Shown here piece after piece: positions 30,169-40,386 of a stretch of DNA of 64,000 bases (position 1 is the first letter of the stretch; the number at the start of each line of letters is the position of its first letter). The position numbers were made by a program, and so were the translations under genes. The notes beneath the pieces are model-generated. The model did not search any database and was not told the origin of the DNA. It saw nothing but the letters and a program-made list of their open reading frames with translations. The DNA is taken from the NCBI RefSeq assembly GCF_001661345.1, contig NW_017962915.1, positions 310,001-374,000 on the forward strand, in the 5' to 3' direction. This DNA is from Ascoidea rubescens DSM 1968 (taxonomy: Eukaryota; Ascomycota; Saccharomycetes; Ascoideales; Ascoideaceae).

Positions 30169-32347
30169 GATAGGCAAATGAAAAAACAACTGATATATAA
30201 GAGCAATATAATTCTTTTTTGGTTGATTAGTTAATAATGAGACAAGAAGAGGATTGCAATGGGAGAACCAAATTAGGATAAAAGAGCAAGAATAGAAGAA
30301 CTGGGATGAAAAAATTGGAATTAGAATTGGAATTAAAATTTGAAAGAGCTGGAAACAGGTTGGGAAGAGTAGCAATAAAGTAGGATGGTGTGAAGCCGGA
30401 GAGTGGTAATGGTATATTATTTCAGAGACAGCAGATACTAAAAAGATTAACTTGAGCAAGCTAAAGGAATAATGAACAAGAGGTTGAAAAGGATATATAT
30501 AAGAGAACGAGGACGAGGACGAGGACAAGCAAGAACAGAGGAAGATAACGAAGATGGCAGAGACAGTGGGTCTGGAGCAGTTAGAGGAGGATTATGGTTT
30601 GGGTGTTTTTGGAAGCAGCTAATCGAGCACTGTGATTTGATTGTCGGTGCAGAGCCTGAAGAGCCTGCAGAGCCACCATTGGCCCGTCGCCGCAACCCGA
30701 TGAGCTGCGTCTGGAGCACAAATCCCCAGTGCAGCTGCTTCCTCTTCTGTGCTCTGAGACTCTGGTGCAGCTCCGTCGGCTCCTCCGCTGCTGCTCGCGG
30801 CCCTCGCGCTTTGGGCCCTCAGCTGCTTGCTCCGCTTATCTCTCTCCCCCGATCGCCGCGTCTCAACGCAGGTCACACACAAGATAAGGTGGTCAAACGC
30901 ACTGGATACTACTCTGGATATCACTCATGTGCACACACAGGTGCCAAGACTGTTTACATATGCACAAGGGATAGTATTGCCAAATGTAGCCGTGCGGGTA
31001 ACACCCCGGGAAAAAATTGCGCGCCCACACAAAAAACGCCCGTTTGAGGCAGAAAAATGCACGGATGGACAATGCCTGCACACGCAGCTCTCCAGCCATG
31101 CCGTGTGCTGCTGACATAAGTATAGCACGTGGCCACGCAACACTGCGCACCACCAGAGCTCTCTATTCAGGACGCTATGTGGCGGTGCCTTGTGCAAGGG
31201 CGCGGCCTGCGGTGTTGGAGGTGGCACCTTTCTGCTGGTGCTGCTTCCGGTGCTTGTGGTGCTTCTGCTTCCTGCCTCACACCTGGATCTGTTCTTGGAG
31301 AGTTTCGCCGGCGCTGTGTCCAATTGGCATTTGTTGTCTATCCACTATCGGCAGCATCCAGCTCCACGCTTAGGCCAATATAACCAGCAGCATAATTGAC
31401 AGCATCCTTCAATTACCACCAAGATCGTCTCCATCAACACAACATCCTCATTGATCTCCATTACTACAGTTTACTGCAACTGCAAAGTTCACTGGGGCCT
31501 TATTCACCCTGGTTCACTTCCCTCTGATCTCCCAGCGATCCAATTCCATTTTCTTCTTCATTCCTCACTCTCACTGATTTATCCATTACTTTTTGTTTCT
31601 TCTTTAGAGCTCACTGGATCTAAACCTTATTTCCTTTCGTTCTCTATTGATTTTATCTTCAATTAATTGTCAAAACAATCAAATACCAGATAACCAACAC
31701 ATTATCATATTGTCTTATTATCACATTATCAACCTATTATCAAATCATTACCATCGTACTATAATATCCACTAACTATTAATCACTACTTAATACATCAC
31801 AGAGTTACAAACCAAGTACAATTAAAATTAAAATTACAAAAGACATATTCATTATATACTCACTCCCACTCACTCACTTTCTCACTTATACTGCTTGTCT
31901 TTGTTTGCAACTTATCCCAAATTACTTCCACTCTTACTTAACTCTTCCTCTTATATCTCACTCTATCTCCTAATCCCACTTCCTCATACCTGTTCCCTAA
32001 CCCTTTCTTCCTGATCTTTCTCTCCAAATCCTTTTTTTTTTTGGTTTCCATTTTTTCTGTTTTTTTTTGGTTTTTTGGTTGGAAAATCATATGTATTGTT
32101 GTTAATTATCATTTGATAATCTTCTTCTTATTTTTTCCAACAATCGGCTGTTTTTTTCTTGTTTTTTTTCCTACTTATCTATTTCAACATTAATCACCAA
32201 ATATTACCAACAATCCTCAATCCTTAATCCTCAATTCATAATTCATAATTCCCAATTCCCAATTCCCAATTCCCAATTCCCAATCACCAATCACCAATCC
32301 ATAACTAAATCTATACTATATCTCCCCCATATCATATCTCTCCAGCA
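30169..32347. promoter_or_regulatory. 2.2 kb divergent upstream region (Zn2Cys6 gene/CDC24) with a GC-rich core
   Basis: The middle, about 30560-31330, is clearly GC-rich against the AT-rich window and holds a CACGTG core near 31122 and a GTTTAC forkhead-like core near 30952. ORFs in it overlap in nearly every frame and look non-biological. The CDC24-proximal 950 bp are pyrimidine-rich, with four TTATCA copies at 31702-31742 and an AATTCCC tandem repeat, consistent with a long CDC24 leader. I find no gene. Confidence 0.5.
32251..32284 (+). repeat. (CCCAATT)n tandem repeat in the CDC24 leader
   Basis: Nearly five head-to-tail 7-mers lie about 65 bp upstream of the CDC24 start, followed by two ATCACCA units. 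Confidence 0.8.
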
Positions 32348-34993
32348 ATGTCCTCCCACAAATCACTATCCTCTAGAGTCAGCTCTGGTGCAAAGGGCCT
32401 CACAAGTTCCAACTCAAACTCAGCTTCAACCATAAATATATCTAAGATATCCCCCTCAGGCCCCATTGGTGCTGCTAGCCTAATCATGAACCAAAAAGCC
32501 AGCTCTGAAAACTCTCTCTTCCACATCTGTATAACTCTACGAAAAAGATTGGAAAAGGTCAATGGCCTAAAACCTTACCTAAATCTAGCCTACTCAACCG
32601 CAGAATACTCAAGTGATAAACAAGCTGATGCTATAACTGCCTCTCAACACAACAGAGACTCCCTCAGGAAATCAACAAACTCTTCCTACTCAAACTTCTC
32701 CTCCAGCTCCTTAACCAACACCAACACCAACACCAACACCAACACCAACTCAATCACAAACTCAATCACAATAAACTCTGCAACAACAATTAACACAATC
32801 AACTCCCAACAATCAAGCCCTCTAGACTTTACAATCCAGTCAATCAACCACAACCTAACAACCTTTGCTGCTGGAATTCTCCCTGCTACAATAAGCTGTG
32901 ATCCTGTCACTCAAATCTGGAAACTATTCCAACAAGGTGCCCCCTTGTGTCTCATCTTCAATTCTATCAAACCTGACCATCCTTTGCCTATAGTATCCGC
33001 CGATGATATCAAAATTTGTAAAAGAAGTGTCTATGACTTCCTATCTGCCTGCCAAATGTTCCTAGACTTGAAAGCTGAAAACTTGTTCACCATCTCAAAC
33101 GTCTTTTCTGAAAATACTGACGACCTACTAACTGTCATCAACTCAATTAACAAAGTCCTAGACCTAAACCCAAACTTTTCTCTATCCGATTCGGAGAAAA
33201 AGGACATCATCCTCAAAAATCTAAACTCATCAAAAAACATCAATGACTCAAGATCAAGAATCATCCTAGAACTAATAGAAACTGAGAGAAAATACATCTT
33301 TGACCTAGAAATCCTAGTCAATTACAGAAATCAACTACTACACGCAGACTTGATAACCTCAGAATCCTTGCATCTATTATTCCCAAACCTAAATGAAATC
33401 CTAGACTTCCAAAGAAGATTATTAGTAGGAATCGAAGCAAATTCTCTAGCACCTGCAAAATATCAAAGAATCGGTGCAATATTCCTTTATGCCTCCTCTA
33501 TTCCATTCAAGGCCTACGAACCTTGGTCAATAGGTCAGCCTGCTGCAATTGAACTCATAAACGACCAACAAGAAAACTTGCAAAAATCCTCCTCTTTAAT
33601 TAACGCTTCATACGAATTGCAAAGTTTCCTAATTAAACCGATTCAAAGATTGTTGAAATACCCTCTCCTATTGGAAGGCATTTTAAAACATTCAGATCCT
33701 GCTTGGCCAACTTACTCAGAAGTAACAAGTGGTTTAGAAGCCTTAAAGGGCACCGCTAGAGATATCAATGATGCCCATAGAAAATCTGAAAACGTCAAAG
33801 TATTGGCTGATCTCTATACAAGAGTAGCCGACTGGAGAGGCTATGAACTAAAATCCTTTGGTGACTTATTATTCCACTCAAAATTAGGGGTTAGAGACTC
33901 AGACACAGAAAAAGAATTTTTTGTTTACCTCTTTGAAAAAATCATCTTTTTCTTCAAAGAAATCATAACAACCCAAAAGAAATCTTCAATTAATCTAGCC
34001 AAAAAGAAAAATGCAAACTATAATCAAAATACCTTGTCGAAACTCGAATTAAAAGGAAGAATATTTATCGCCAACATAACTTATATCAACCCAAGCAAAA
34101 ATGCTTCAACCCTAACTTCAACCCTAGAAGAAAATGATTATCCAACAAATTCTCACCTACTAACAATATCCTGGTCTGGTTTAAGAGATCAGGGTTCTTT
34201 TATCATGAGATTTAAAACAGATGAACAAAGAAACTTGTGGGAACAATGTTTAAGAAACTTGTCTGTAAAACAACATGAAGAAATCTTAATGTCTGATGCT
34301 TCTCAAAATAGTAACTATTATCAAAGTAATCACTCGAGCAACAGATTTGATGGTTTCACAATCTCTAGAGATCAATCTCCAAGAACTTCAATGAACCATG
34401 ATCAATTAATGTTCACTAAATATTACAACCATAATTCACAACCCGTTTTCAATAATTTGTATGATCTTCAAAGAAATTCAACTAATTCCAGCAATATTCT
34501 TAATCAATATTCTGATAAAAATAATAATAGTAATATCTCAAATAATATGGAAAGTAGAAATAGATCAGCATCAACTCCAGCATCTTCTTTTACTAATTTA
34601 AAATTAGTTAATCATAATTTTAATCCAAATCTAATGAATGGAATTAATAACTTAAATTTAAATAATAATTCTCCTCCCCAATCTCGTTCCCGTTCACAAT
34701 CAAAGCTGCAAACTAATGAATTAAAAACAGAATCAATAAGAGTAAATATAACTTATGATCTGAATATTTATGCTGTTTTAGTTCCAAAAGATTGCTCTCA
34801 TACTGAATTAAAATCAAAATTAGAAAAAAAATTACTACAATGTGGAGTCGAAATCTCTATGGATAAAATGAAAGTTAAATATGAAGATGAAGATGGTGAT
34901 TTAATTAGAATTGAATCCAATGACGATTGGAATTTGGCTCAAGATGTTGCATCGGAATCACAGGATAATACTTTAAATATTACTGTTAGCTAA
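32348..34993 (+). CDS. CDC24: Rho guanine-nucleotide exchange factor Cdc24
   Basis: 881 residues in the Cdc24 order. A CH-like domain lies at about 175-265 ('TQIWKLFQQGAPLCLIFNSI'), a DH domain at about 303-480 ('IILELIETERKYIFDLEIL', 'FLIKPIQRLLKYPLLLEGI'), and a PH domain at about 500-645. An Asn/Ser-rich linker follows, then a C-terminal PB1 domain with acidic loop 'KYEDEDGDLIRIESNDDW'. Cdc24 loads GTP on Cdc42 at sites of polarised growth; its PB1 domain binds Bem1. The N-terminal part carries a Thr-Asn hexamer repeat (32713-32749). The first Met follows a CT-rich leader and is the likely start. Codon use changes at about 34250: the upstream part uses many C-ending codons, the downstream part A/T-ending ones. 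Confidence 0.95.
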   Translation: MSSHKSLSSRVSSGAKGLTSSNSNSASTINISKISPSGPIGAASLIMNQKASSENSLFHICITLRKRLEKVNGLKPYLNLAYSTAEYSSDKQADAITASQHNRDSLRKSTNSSYSNFSSSSLTNTNTNTNTNTNSITNSITINSATTINTINSQQSSPLDFTIQSINHNLTTFAAGILPATISCDPVTQIWKLFQQGAPLCLIFNSIKPDHPLPIVSADDIKICKRSVYDFLSACQMFLDLKAENLFTISNVFSENTDDLLTVINSINKVLDLNPNFSLSDSEKKDIILKNLNSSKNINDSRSRIILELIETERKYIFDLEILVNYRNQLLHADLITSESLHLLFPNLNEILDFQRRLLVGIEANSLAPAKYQRIGAIFLYASSIPFKAYEPWSIGQPAAIELINDQQENLQKSSSLINASYELQSFLIKPIQRLLKYPLLLEGILKHSDPAWPTYSEVTSGLEALKGTARDINDAHRKSENVKVLADLYTRVADWRGYELKSFGDLLFHSKLGVRDSDTEKEFFVYLFEKIIFFFKEIITTQKKSSINLAKKKNANYNQNTLSKLELKGRIFIANITYINPSKNASTLTSTLEENDYPTNSHLLTISWSGLRDQGSFIMRFKTDEQRNLWEQCLRNLSVKQHEEILMSDASQNSNYYQSNHSSNRFDGFTISRDQSPRTSMNHDQLMFTKYYNHNSQPVFNNLYDLQRNSTNSSNILNQYSDKNNNSNISNNMESRNRSASTPASSFTNLKLVNHNFNPNLMNGINNLNLNNNSPPQSRSRSQSKLQTNELKTESIRVNITYDLNIYAVLVPKDCSHTELKSKLEKKLLQCGVEISMDKMKVKYEDEDGDLIRIESNDDWNLAQDVASESQDNTLNITVS

Positions 34994-35799
34994 ACTATCC
35001 CAAAAACAAAAAAATTAAAATCTTAATCTTTTGAAGAGTTGTTGTTTTCTTGCATTTTTTTTTCTATTTCTTCTATTTTTTCTACTTTTTTATTTTTGTT
35101 TAAATTTTATTTACGTTTATGTGTTATTGCTTTATTTTGAGATTAGTTTTGTTTTGTTTTTTTAAACAAATTTAAAAAATTATAATTATGAAATCAAACT
35201 AAAAATAAGGAATAAAAGAAGGTAAATAATAATTGAAAGGAGAAAAAAAGATTCATTTTATTTGGATGTTTCTTTCTATTTTTTTTTTTCTGCAATTAAA
35301 TTCACAAGGTGCCCTCCTTCTATGTTTATTTTTTGTATTGATAATAGTCCAGTTGTTTTCATAAATTTCTTATAAGCTTCTAAAAAATTGTTCTTTTCAT
35401 TTATATTTTAATTTTTAATTTTTTGACCATCATGTTTAGCTTGATTCGATGAATTCTCTTATCCAGTCTACTATTTGAAATTTTTTTTTATGTATATAGT
35501 ATTTATATATATTTTTTTTTTCTTTTTTTCAACTTCTCTAACAAACTAGTTATTTTTTTTCTTCATGAGTGGTATCTCGTTTTTTTATAATAATTCTTAT
35601 ATCAAACTATATTGCTTTTTGATTTTTGGTTTTTTTTGTTTTTCAAAAGAGAAATCCTTGTTTGTTTTTATAGTTTAAAATAAGGAAACAAAATTGATAT
35701 TAATAAATATATCTATATGTATAATATTATGTACAGTACTTAAAAAATAAACAAAGCTTTACAGAAAATACATCAATTGATGTAATATATTTAATATTT
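34994..35799. other. AT-rich CDC24-CYC2 convergent intergenic stretch
   Basis: 806 bp between two stop codons, unusually long for a convergent pair here. Mostly T/A runs. A stop-to-stop minus-strand frame at 35276-35407 lacks a proper start and is discussed as a finding; no gene is called. Confidence 0.4.
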
Positions 35800-37395
35800 T
35801 CATAACTTGAAAACATTATTTTCTGACCAACCTTTTTGTTTTAGTAAACCAGAAACTTTGCCTTGTTCCAACTCAACGGTTTTAGAACCAGAAATATAAT
35901 TTATATAGCCATCAGGACCACAAACTATACTTAAAGATGGATTTTGCTTTTCAGTGTTTTTCTCATAATCAGCTTGAGCTAAAGCATTGGAATAAATCTT
36001 GATATCTTGAGGACCTAAAGATTGTTCCTCTGATTCAACACTGTCATAGATTTCTTTTTTCATAACTTTGTTGAGTAATGATCTGCCTGTAAAATTGCTT
36101 AGAGATGGTTTGTTAATATCTTTTGATATTATAAAATTTTTTTCATCATCGATATATCGCTTCAAAGTAACTCTATTTAATTTTTCAAGATAATAAAGAT
36201 ATCTGTCAAAGATTTCTGGAACTTCATTCTTTGTTTTCGTAGAATAGTGAAGAAAAACATGCCCTTGAGGAGGATTATGAGATAATAAAACTTGTAAAAA
36301 CGGAGTTATACCAGTACCACCAGCATAAAAAGCATAATTATCAGGCTTGGGAATTTTCAACTCTTTAACAGAAAATGGATCTGCGTTAACCTTTGAGGGC
36401 AAGTCTAGCAAGGGAAATCTGGATGGGTATTTATCAATTGGTTGAAATGGAAACACAAACTCAGTATATGGTCCTCTTATTTCAATCTCTGATCCTAAAG
36501 GTTTTGAGCTCAACCATTTGGCAACCTCGCCATTTTCGTATTTCTTTATGTAAAAAAATAACTTACCTTTCTTGGAGTCAGGATCTTCCTCATCATTTTG
36601 CAACTTAATTAGATCAGGAATATCAAGAGCTAAAGAATTTGATTCAGATAGAAGAATTGGTAGAGGGGTGTATTTTCTGGCAATCATAATATCCGGTTGT
36701 TTAAATTCGACAGACCATATTCTATGACCATTCCATAACTCTTTATACTGATTTTGGTATTTTTGACGATATTTGGATAATTTATATTTGGGGGATAATT
36801 CTAATAAAAAATGATCATCATCGATATCTTTTTTATATGTGATTTTAAAAGTGGTAAAATAGTCTTGAGATAGTAAAGGTCGAGAAGTTGGATGATCCAA
36901 CTCTGAAGAATACTTGAAAAAATATATTAGATAAGAACCAGATGCTAAAAGTAATGCAAGAATTAAATGTTTTTTGTAGCGGATATAAAAGTTGGAGTTG
37001 CTTTTTTTATTGTATGTTGGAGAATTGAATTTTGGATTTCTAGGGTATTCATGGCTAACATTGGGTTGAAAACCTTTGGAGACAAAAGTATCACCAGTAT
37101 TTGATAAAAATGCTTCAGCATTCAAAGGAGCAGGGGTAGCAGAAGAAAAGGTTTTAGCAGGTTTATCTTCGTCAGGTTTAGCAGGAACATTTTTTGATCT
37201 ATTTTTCTTTTTTCTCAATGGGAACGACAAGCTAAAGGCTCTTATTTGATAAGGTTTTGGAGGCGATGGAGAAGAAATCCTAAAACATTTTCCGAAGAAA
37301 ATCGGTTTCTCAATATTTTTGAAGCAATATAACTGTCCCTGGGTGGCTACTGAGCTCACTAACAGTCTCTGAAGCATTTTGCAAGACCTCCACAC
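35800..37395 (-). CDS. CYC2: Mitochondrial NAD(P)H-dependent FAD reductase, Cyc2-like
   Basis: 531 residues with a mitochondrial-type N-terminus, a membrane helix near 145-160 ('LILALLLASGSYLIYFF'), and a ferredoxin-reductase-like module. That module has an FAD-binding region ending 'LGSEIEIRGPYTEF', the NAD(P)-binding start 'NYAFYAGGTGITPFLQVLLS', and a C-terminal 'SIVCGPDGYINYISG'. The final 'GLLKQKGWSENNVFKL' is the usual end of this flavoprotein family. Yeast Cyc2 is an inner-membrane flavoprotein that helps attach haem to cytochrome c. The protein is longer than yeast Cyc2 (about 366 aa) through its N-terminus and inserts in the reductase part. Aim33-like reductases are the main alternative. 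Head to head with SRP14, starts about 160 bp apart. Confidence 0.72.
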   Translation of the reverse strand: MWRSCKMLQRLLVSSVATQGQLYCFKNIEKPIFFGKCFRISSPSPPKPYQIRAFSLSFPLRKKKNRSKNVPAKPDEDKPAKTFSSATPAPLNAEAFLSNTGDTFVSKGFQPNVSHEYPRNPKFNSPTYNKKSNSNFYIRYKKHLILALLLASGSYLIYFFKYSSELDHPTSRPLLSQDYFTTFKITYKKDIDDDHFLLELSPKYKLSKYRQKYQNQYKELWNGHRIWSVEFKQPDIMIARKYTPLPILLSESNSLALDIPDLIKLQNDEEDPDSKKGKLFFYIKKYENGEVAKWLSSKPLGSEIEIRGPYTEFVFPFQPIDKYPSRFPLLDLPSKVNADPFSVKELKIPKPDNYAFYAGGTGITPFLQVLLSHNPPQGHVFLHYSTKTKNEVPEIFDRYLYYLEKLNRVTLKRYIDDEKNFIISKDINKPSLSNFTGRSLLNKVMKKEIYDSVESEEQSLGPQDIKIYSNALAQADYEKNTEKQNPSLSIVCGPDGYINYISGSKTVELEQGKVSGLLKQKGWSENNVFKL

Positions 37396-37557
37396 CTGTT
37401 CTACATGAAAACGACTTCTTCACCAAAACTGCCAAAAAGAGAAACTGATATAATAGTACACGTGCTCTTTTCTGGTTTTCGTGAAGTGGTTCGAAAGGTG
37501 TGTGATTTGTTGTCCTCAGATAAGCAGAAAAGAGAAGAACAGAGTTATAGCACAAAA

Positions 37558-37956
37558 ATGGCACCAGATGCTGCTGAACCTCATATATCTAATGCAGAAT
37601 ACCTATTGAAGGTGAGGACATTATTGCAAGCCTCACAAAACACCAGGTCTTCAGTGTATTTCACACAAAAGAGATTGGTGCCTTTTGACCCAATTGATGG
37701 AAAGCAGACAGTTGGAAGGATAGATGACCCCTTAATAACAGATGACACCAAGAAAGACACCCAAAAGTATTCCATATTATTAAGAGCAACTAATGGTAGC
37801 AGCGAAAAGGACAAAAAACTCAAATATTCAACAATTGTCAAAAGTGATGATTTAGATCAGTTTTGGAAAGATTATGCTATAGCCCTTAAAGGTGGCATGA
37901 CTGGCTTAAAGAAAAAAGATAAGAAGAGAAACAAAAAGAGAAATTCCAAAAAATAA
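37558..37956 (+). CDS. SRP14: Signal recognition particle subunit Srp14
   Basis: 132 residues. 'LKYSTIVKSDDLDQFWKDYA' with 'ALKGGMTGLKKKDKKRNKK' is the conserved Srp14 C-terminal half, and 'YSILLRATNG' the preceding strand. Srp14 binds the Alu domain of SRP RNA and contributes to translation pausing during targeting to the ER. The Met at 37558 is chosen because the upstream in-frame 51 residues overlap the divergent CYC2 promoter and do not resemble Srp14. The very basic Lys/Arg/Asn tail is normal for yeast members. Confidence 0.92.
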   Translation: MAPDAAEPHISNAEYLLKVRTLLQASQNTRSSVYFTQKRLVPFDPIDGKQTVGRIDDPLITDDTKKDTQKYSILLRATNGSSEKDKKLKYSTIVKSDDLDQFWKDYAIALKGGMTGLKKKDKKRNKKRNSKK

Positions 37957-38295
37957 TTCTATTCTTCAATTTGATTTAATTCTTGGGTTTTTTTGTTTTT
38001 TTTTTGTTTTCATGTCATTTGTAATATTAGCAATTCAAAGTGATTTTTATTTTGTTATATTTGTTTGTTTATCTTTTGATTATTATATAAATATAAAATA
38101 CAGTATTATTTATTAAAAGAAATTAGCTCGCAGGAATATCTGCTCTATTAAAACTACAAAATCACTTATTCATACAGGTCATTGCCATATCATTTAAGTT
38201 TTATATTAGTATAATATAATATAGTATAATACAATGTAATACAATATAAAGTAATATATGTTCCAAAAAAAAAAAATAGAATATGGAAGATGTGA
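37957..38295. other. Convergent SRP14/zinc-finger gene intergenic stretch
   Basis: About 340 AT-rich bases. The right part (about 38205-38265) is a degenerate ATAATATAGTATAATACA-type repeat. No gene. Confidence 0.5.
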
Positions 38296-39891
38296 TTAAT
38301 AATGCGAATGGTGCTTATAGCATAAAGTCACCAATCCATTATCAGAAACAATTTTGATATGTAAACTTGAATTACAATCGTGATAAGATGAAAAATCTTT
38401 TAAATGGACTCTTTTACCTTTGCCTCTAGAACTCCGAATTAGTTTCTTATCTTGCGAGCAGTTAAACTTAACAGTATAAATATTTGAATTTGATTTAAAA
38501 CTTGTCCTTACTACCCAGTTGAGTTTTGATTTCTGATTGATCTTTTCTCTCAAATCTTTTCTAATGTAGTTGAAGACTACTTTGGAACTGTCAATTGAAT
38601 CATCACTAGAATCATTATTTGAATGGTTGTCTGGGTTATCGTTATTATTGTATGGGTAGTTATGTATATTATTGAAGATATTATCGGATGAGTTATTAGA
38701 GGAGTTGATATCGCGAAACCCATTTATAACATTTAAATCGATAAATACCACTTGTATAAATAGATTAGTATCAGATAAGCTGTTTTTTGATAGGAGATCT
38801 AAGAAGAAGGAAAAATCATTTAATAGCAAAGAGCCATTGATTTTGAATTTATAATAAAAAGAATCATTAAGTTTGTATTTACAATCAAGTGAAAAATCAT
38901 TTTGAACAACATGATTGTTAAAGTTCGACTTGCACAATAAGCAAATACGTGAGTTATAGTTGAACTTGCTTAAATCATCAATTTTATTATTGTTATTATT
39001 GTTATTATTATTGTTATTGCTATTTTTATTATCATCAATAACATCTGGTTTTATTACATTCGAACATAAAGTGCATAATTTAAAAGGATTTTCAAAATTA
39101 GATCTGTTTATAACATTGTTTTGAGATAAGTTTGTTGGTGTATATGGCACATGAGCTGAATCATCTAATAGAGTCATATCTATTAATTTAGTTGGCCTGA
39201 ATTTTGTAACATTTGAAGCCTTTTCCGGATCCATAACTTTTTCATTAATACTAAAAGACAAAACATAGTTTTTGTAAGGTTTAGAAGAATTCTTCCTTTT
39301 TTGGATATGATTTATATTATTGATGTTTCGAATTTGAGTATTGGAAATCTTACTATTTGTTGGTGTGTTATTTGAAGAGTTAAAGAAAAAGGAACTTTCC
39401 TTGGAAATTTTGAACTTGGAGGTCAATTGATCATAGGTAGGACGAATTTTGTTGCTTAATTTGTAATTGAAACTATCAAAAGTATTTGGATTATCAGGCA
39501 GTGTGTTTAAAATCTCCAGATTTTTATTTGGCAAATTTGGAAAGGATTTAGTTGTATTAGAATTGTCAAATATGTCATCTTGATAAGTTGATTTAGAAGT
39601 TGGTGGGAGTTGGGAGATCGCTGTGGTTGAACCAAGCGTGGTATTTCTATTAGCAATGGCAGCCAATTTATCATCAATGTTACTGATGCCGATATTATTT
39701 ATATTTGTTGCAAGGTAATTTTGGATCAAAGTGGTGTCGATAATATCATCAGAAGCATTGTCATTAGAGGAGCCGGTCTCGAAACTATTGGATAAGCTGC
39801 TGGACAAATTGCTGTTATCGAGTTGATCATAGTTTTGACTGGCAGTGTCCTGAAGTCGAAACTTGTGAAAATGTTGGTTATAGGTGTTCAT
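38296..39891 (-). CDS. Asn-rich protein with a C-terminal FAR1/WRKY-GCM1-like zinc-finger motif
   Basis: 531 residues. Most is Asn/Ser-rich and disordered. Two CxxC knuckles stand either side of an Asn run ('FKLCTLCSN' about 274-277 and 'ICLLCKS' about 317-320), which could pair on one zinc. The last 75 residues have the pattern 'VKFNCSQD' ... 'SRGKGKR' ... 'YHDCNSSLHIKI' ... 'YKHHSHY', giving Cys478, Cys506, His528 and His530 (C-x27-C-x21-HxH). This resembles the single zinc finger of the FAR1/WRKY-GCM1 superfamily, which in yeasts includes Aft1 and Candida Rbf1. A sequence-specific DNA-binding role is inferred. I do not recognise a direct orthologue. The protein ends one residue after the HxH, which is tight. 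Confidence 0.6.
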   Translation of the reverse strand: MNTYNQHFHKFRLQDTASQNYDQLDNSNLSSSLSNSFETGSSNDNASDDIIDTTLIQNYLATNINNIGISNIDDKLAAIANRNTTLGSTTAISQLPPTSKSTYQDDIFDNSNTTKSFPNLPNKNLEILNTLPDNPNTFDSFNYKLSNKIRPTYDQLTSKFKISKESSFFFNSSNNTPTNSKISNTQIRNINNINHIQKRKNSSKPYKNYVLSFSINEKVMDPEKASNVTKFRPTKLIDMTLLDDSAHVPYTPTNLSQNNVINRSNFENPFKLCTLCSNVIKPDVIDDNKNSNNNNNNNNNNNKIDDLSKFNYNSRICLLCKSNFNNHVVQNDFSLDCKYKLNDSFYYKFKINGSLLLNDFSFFLDLLSKNSLSDTNLFIQVVFIDLNVINGFRDINSSNNSSDNIFNNIHNYPYNNNDNPDNHSNNDSSDDSIDSSKVVFNYIRKDLREKINQKSKLNWVVRTSFKSNSNIYTVKFNCSQDKKLIRSSRGKGKRVHLKDFSSYHDCNSSLHIKIVSDNGLVTLCYKHHSHY

Positions 39892-40173
39892 TTTATAAAT
39901 AAAATAGCGTAGTTTGCGTCGCTGCTCATGACATGAGAATAAGTGGTAGCGATAAGAGAAGCAGATACACCTTTTCTATCAGTTTCTTTATCGTCTTCGA
40001 TTGCTTGGGCAAAAGTCATCAAAATAGCTTTTCTTTGCTATTGCTCATTTCGGCCAGCAGCCACAAACAAGACATTCTTAATATGGCATTGCCTTAATAA
40101 GACATAGTGTGGTATCAGGCAGGTGCTCGCTCAGCAAACGATATCCCACGTGTATGTGTACTGAAAAGAGACT

Positions 40174-40181
40174 CTAAACGA
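40174..40181 (-). promoter_or_regulatory. AR1/Upc2-type sterol-anaerobic element (TCGTTTAG)
   Basis: Minus-strand TCGTTTAG fits the yeast AR1 consensus TCGTTYAG bound by Upc2. It lies about 447 bp upstream of ERG25, a sterol-pathway gene, and occurs twice in this region. Confidence 0.5.
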
Positions 40182-40386
40182 GATAAAAGCGAGCAAACGA
40201 CGTATACACAAATGCACGCGTGCTAATATGCGAGAGCGTGCATAAGGTTTTGGGATCTGCTTTCCAAGGCATATCATACCATCCTATCATGGTTTTTGTG
40301 TGTGAAACAGTGGGCTTGTTGAAGCAACGGTTTGCACTACAGGGTTTACAGTAACATTGTCACGATTCAGCGCATTGCTTGTTCAT

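Noticed and set aside
30472-31373. Several overlapping ORFs of 60-191 codons on both strands in the GC-rich island
   Set aside because: They overlap in most frames, have odd composition (runs of Arg, Ala, Cys), resemble no family, and long open frames are expected by chance where GC is high.
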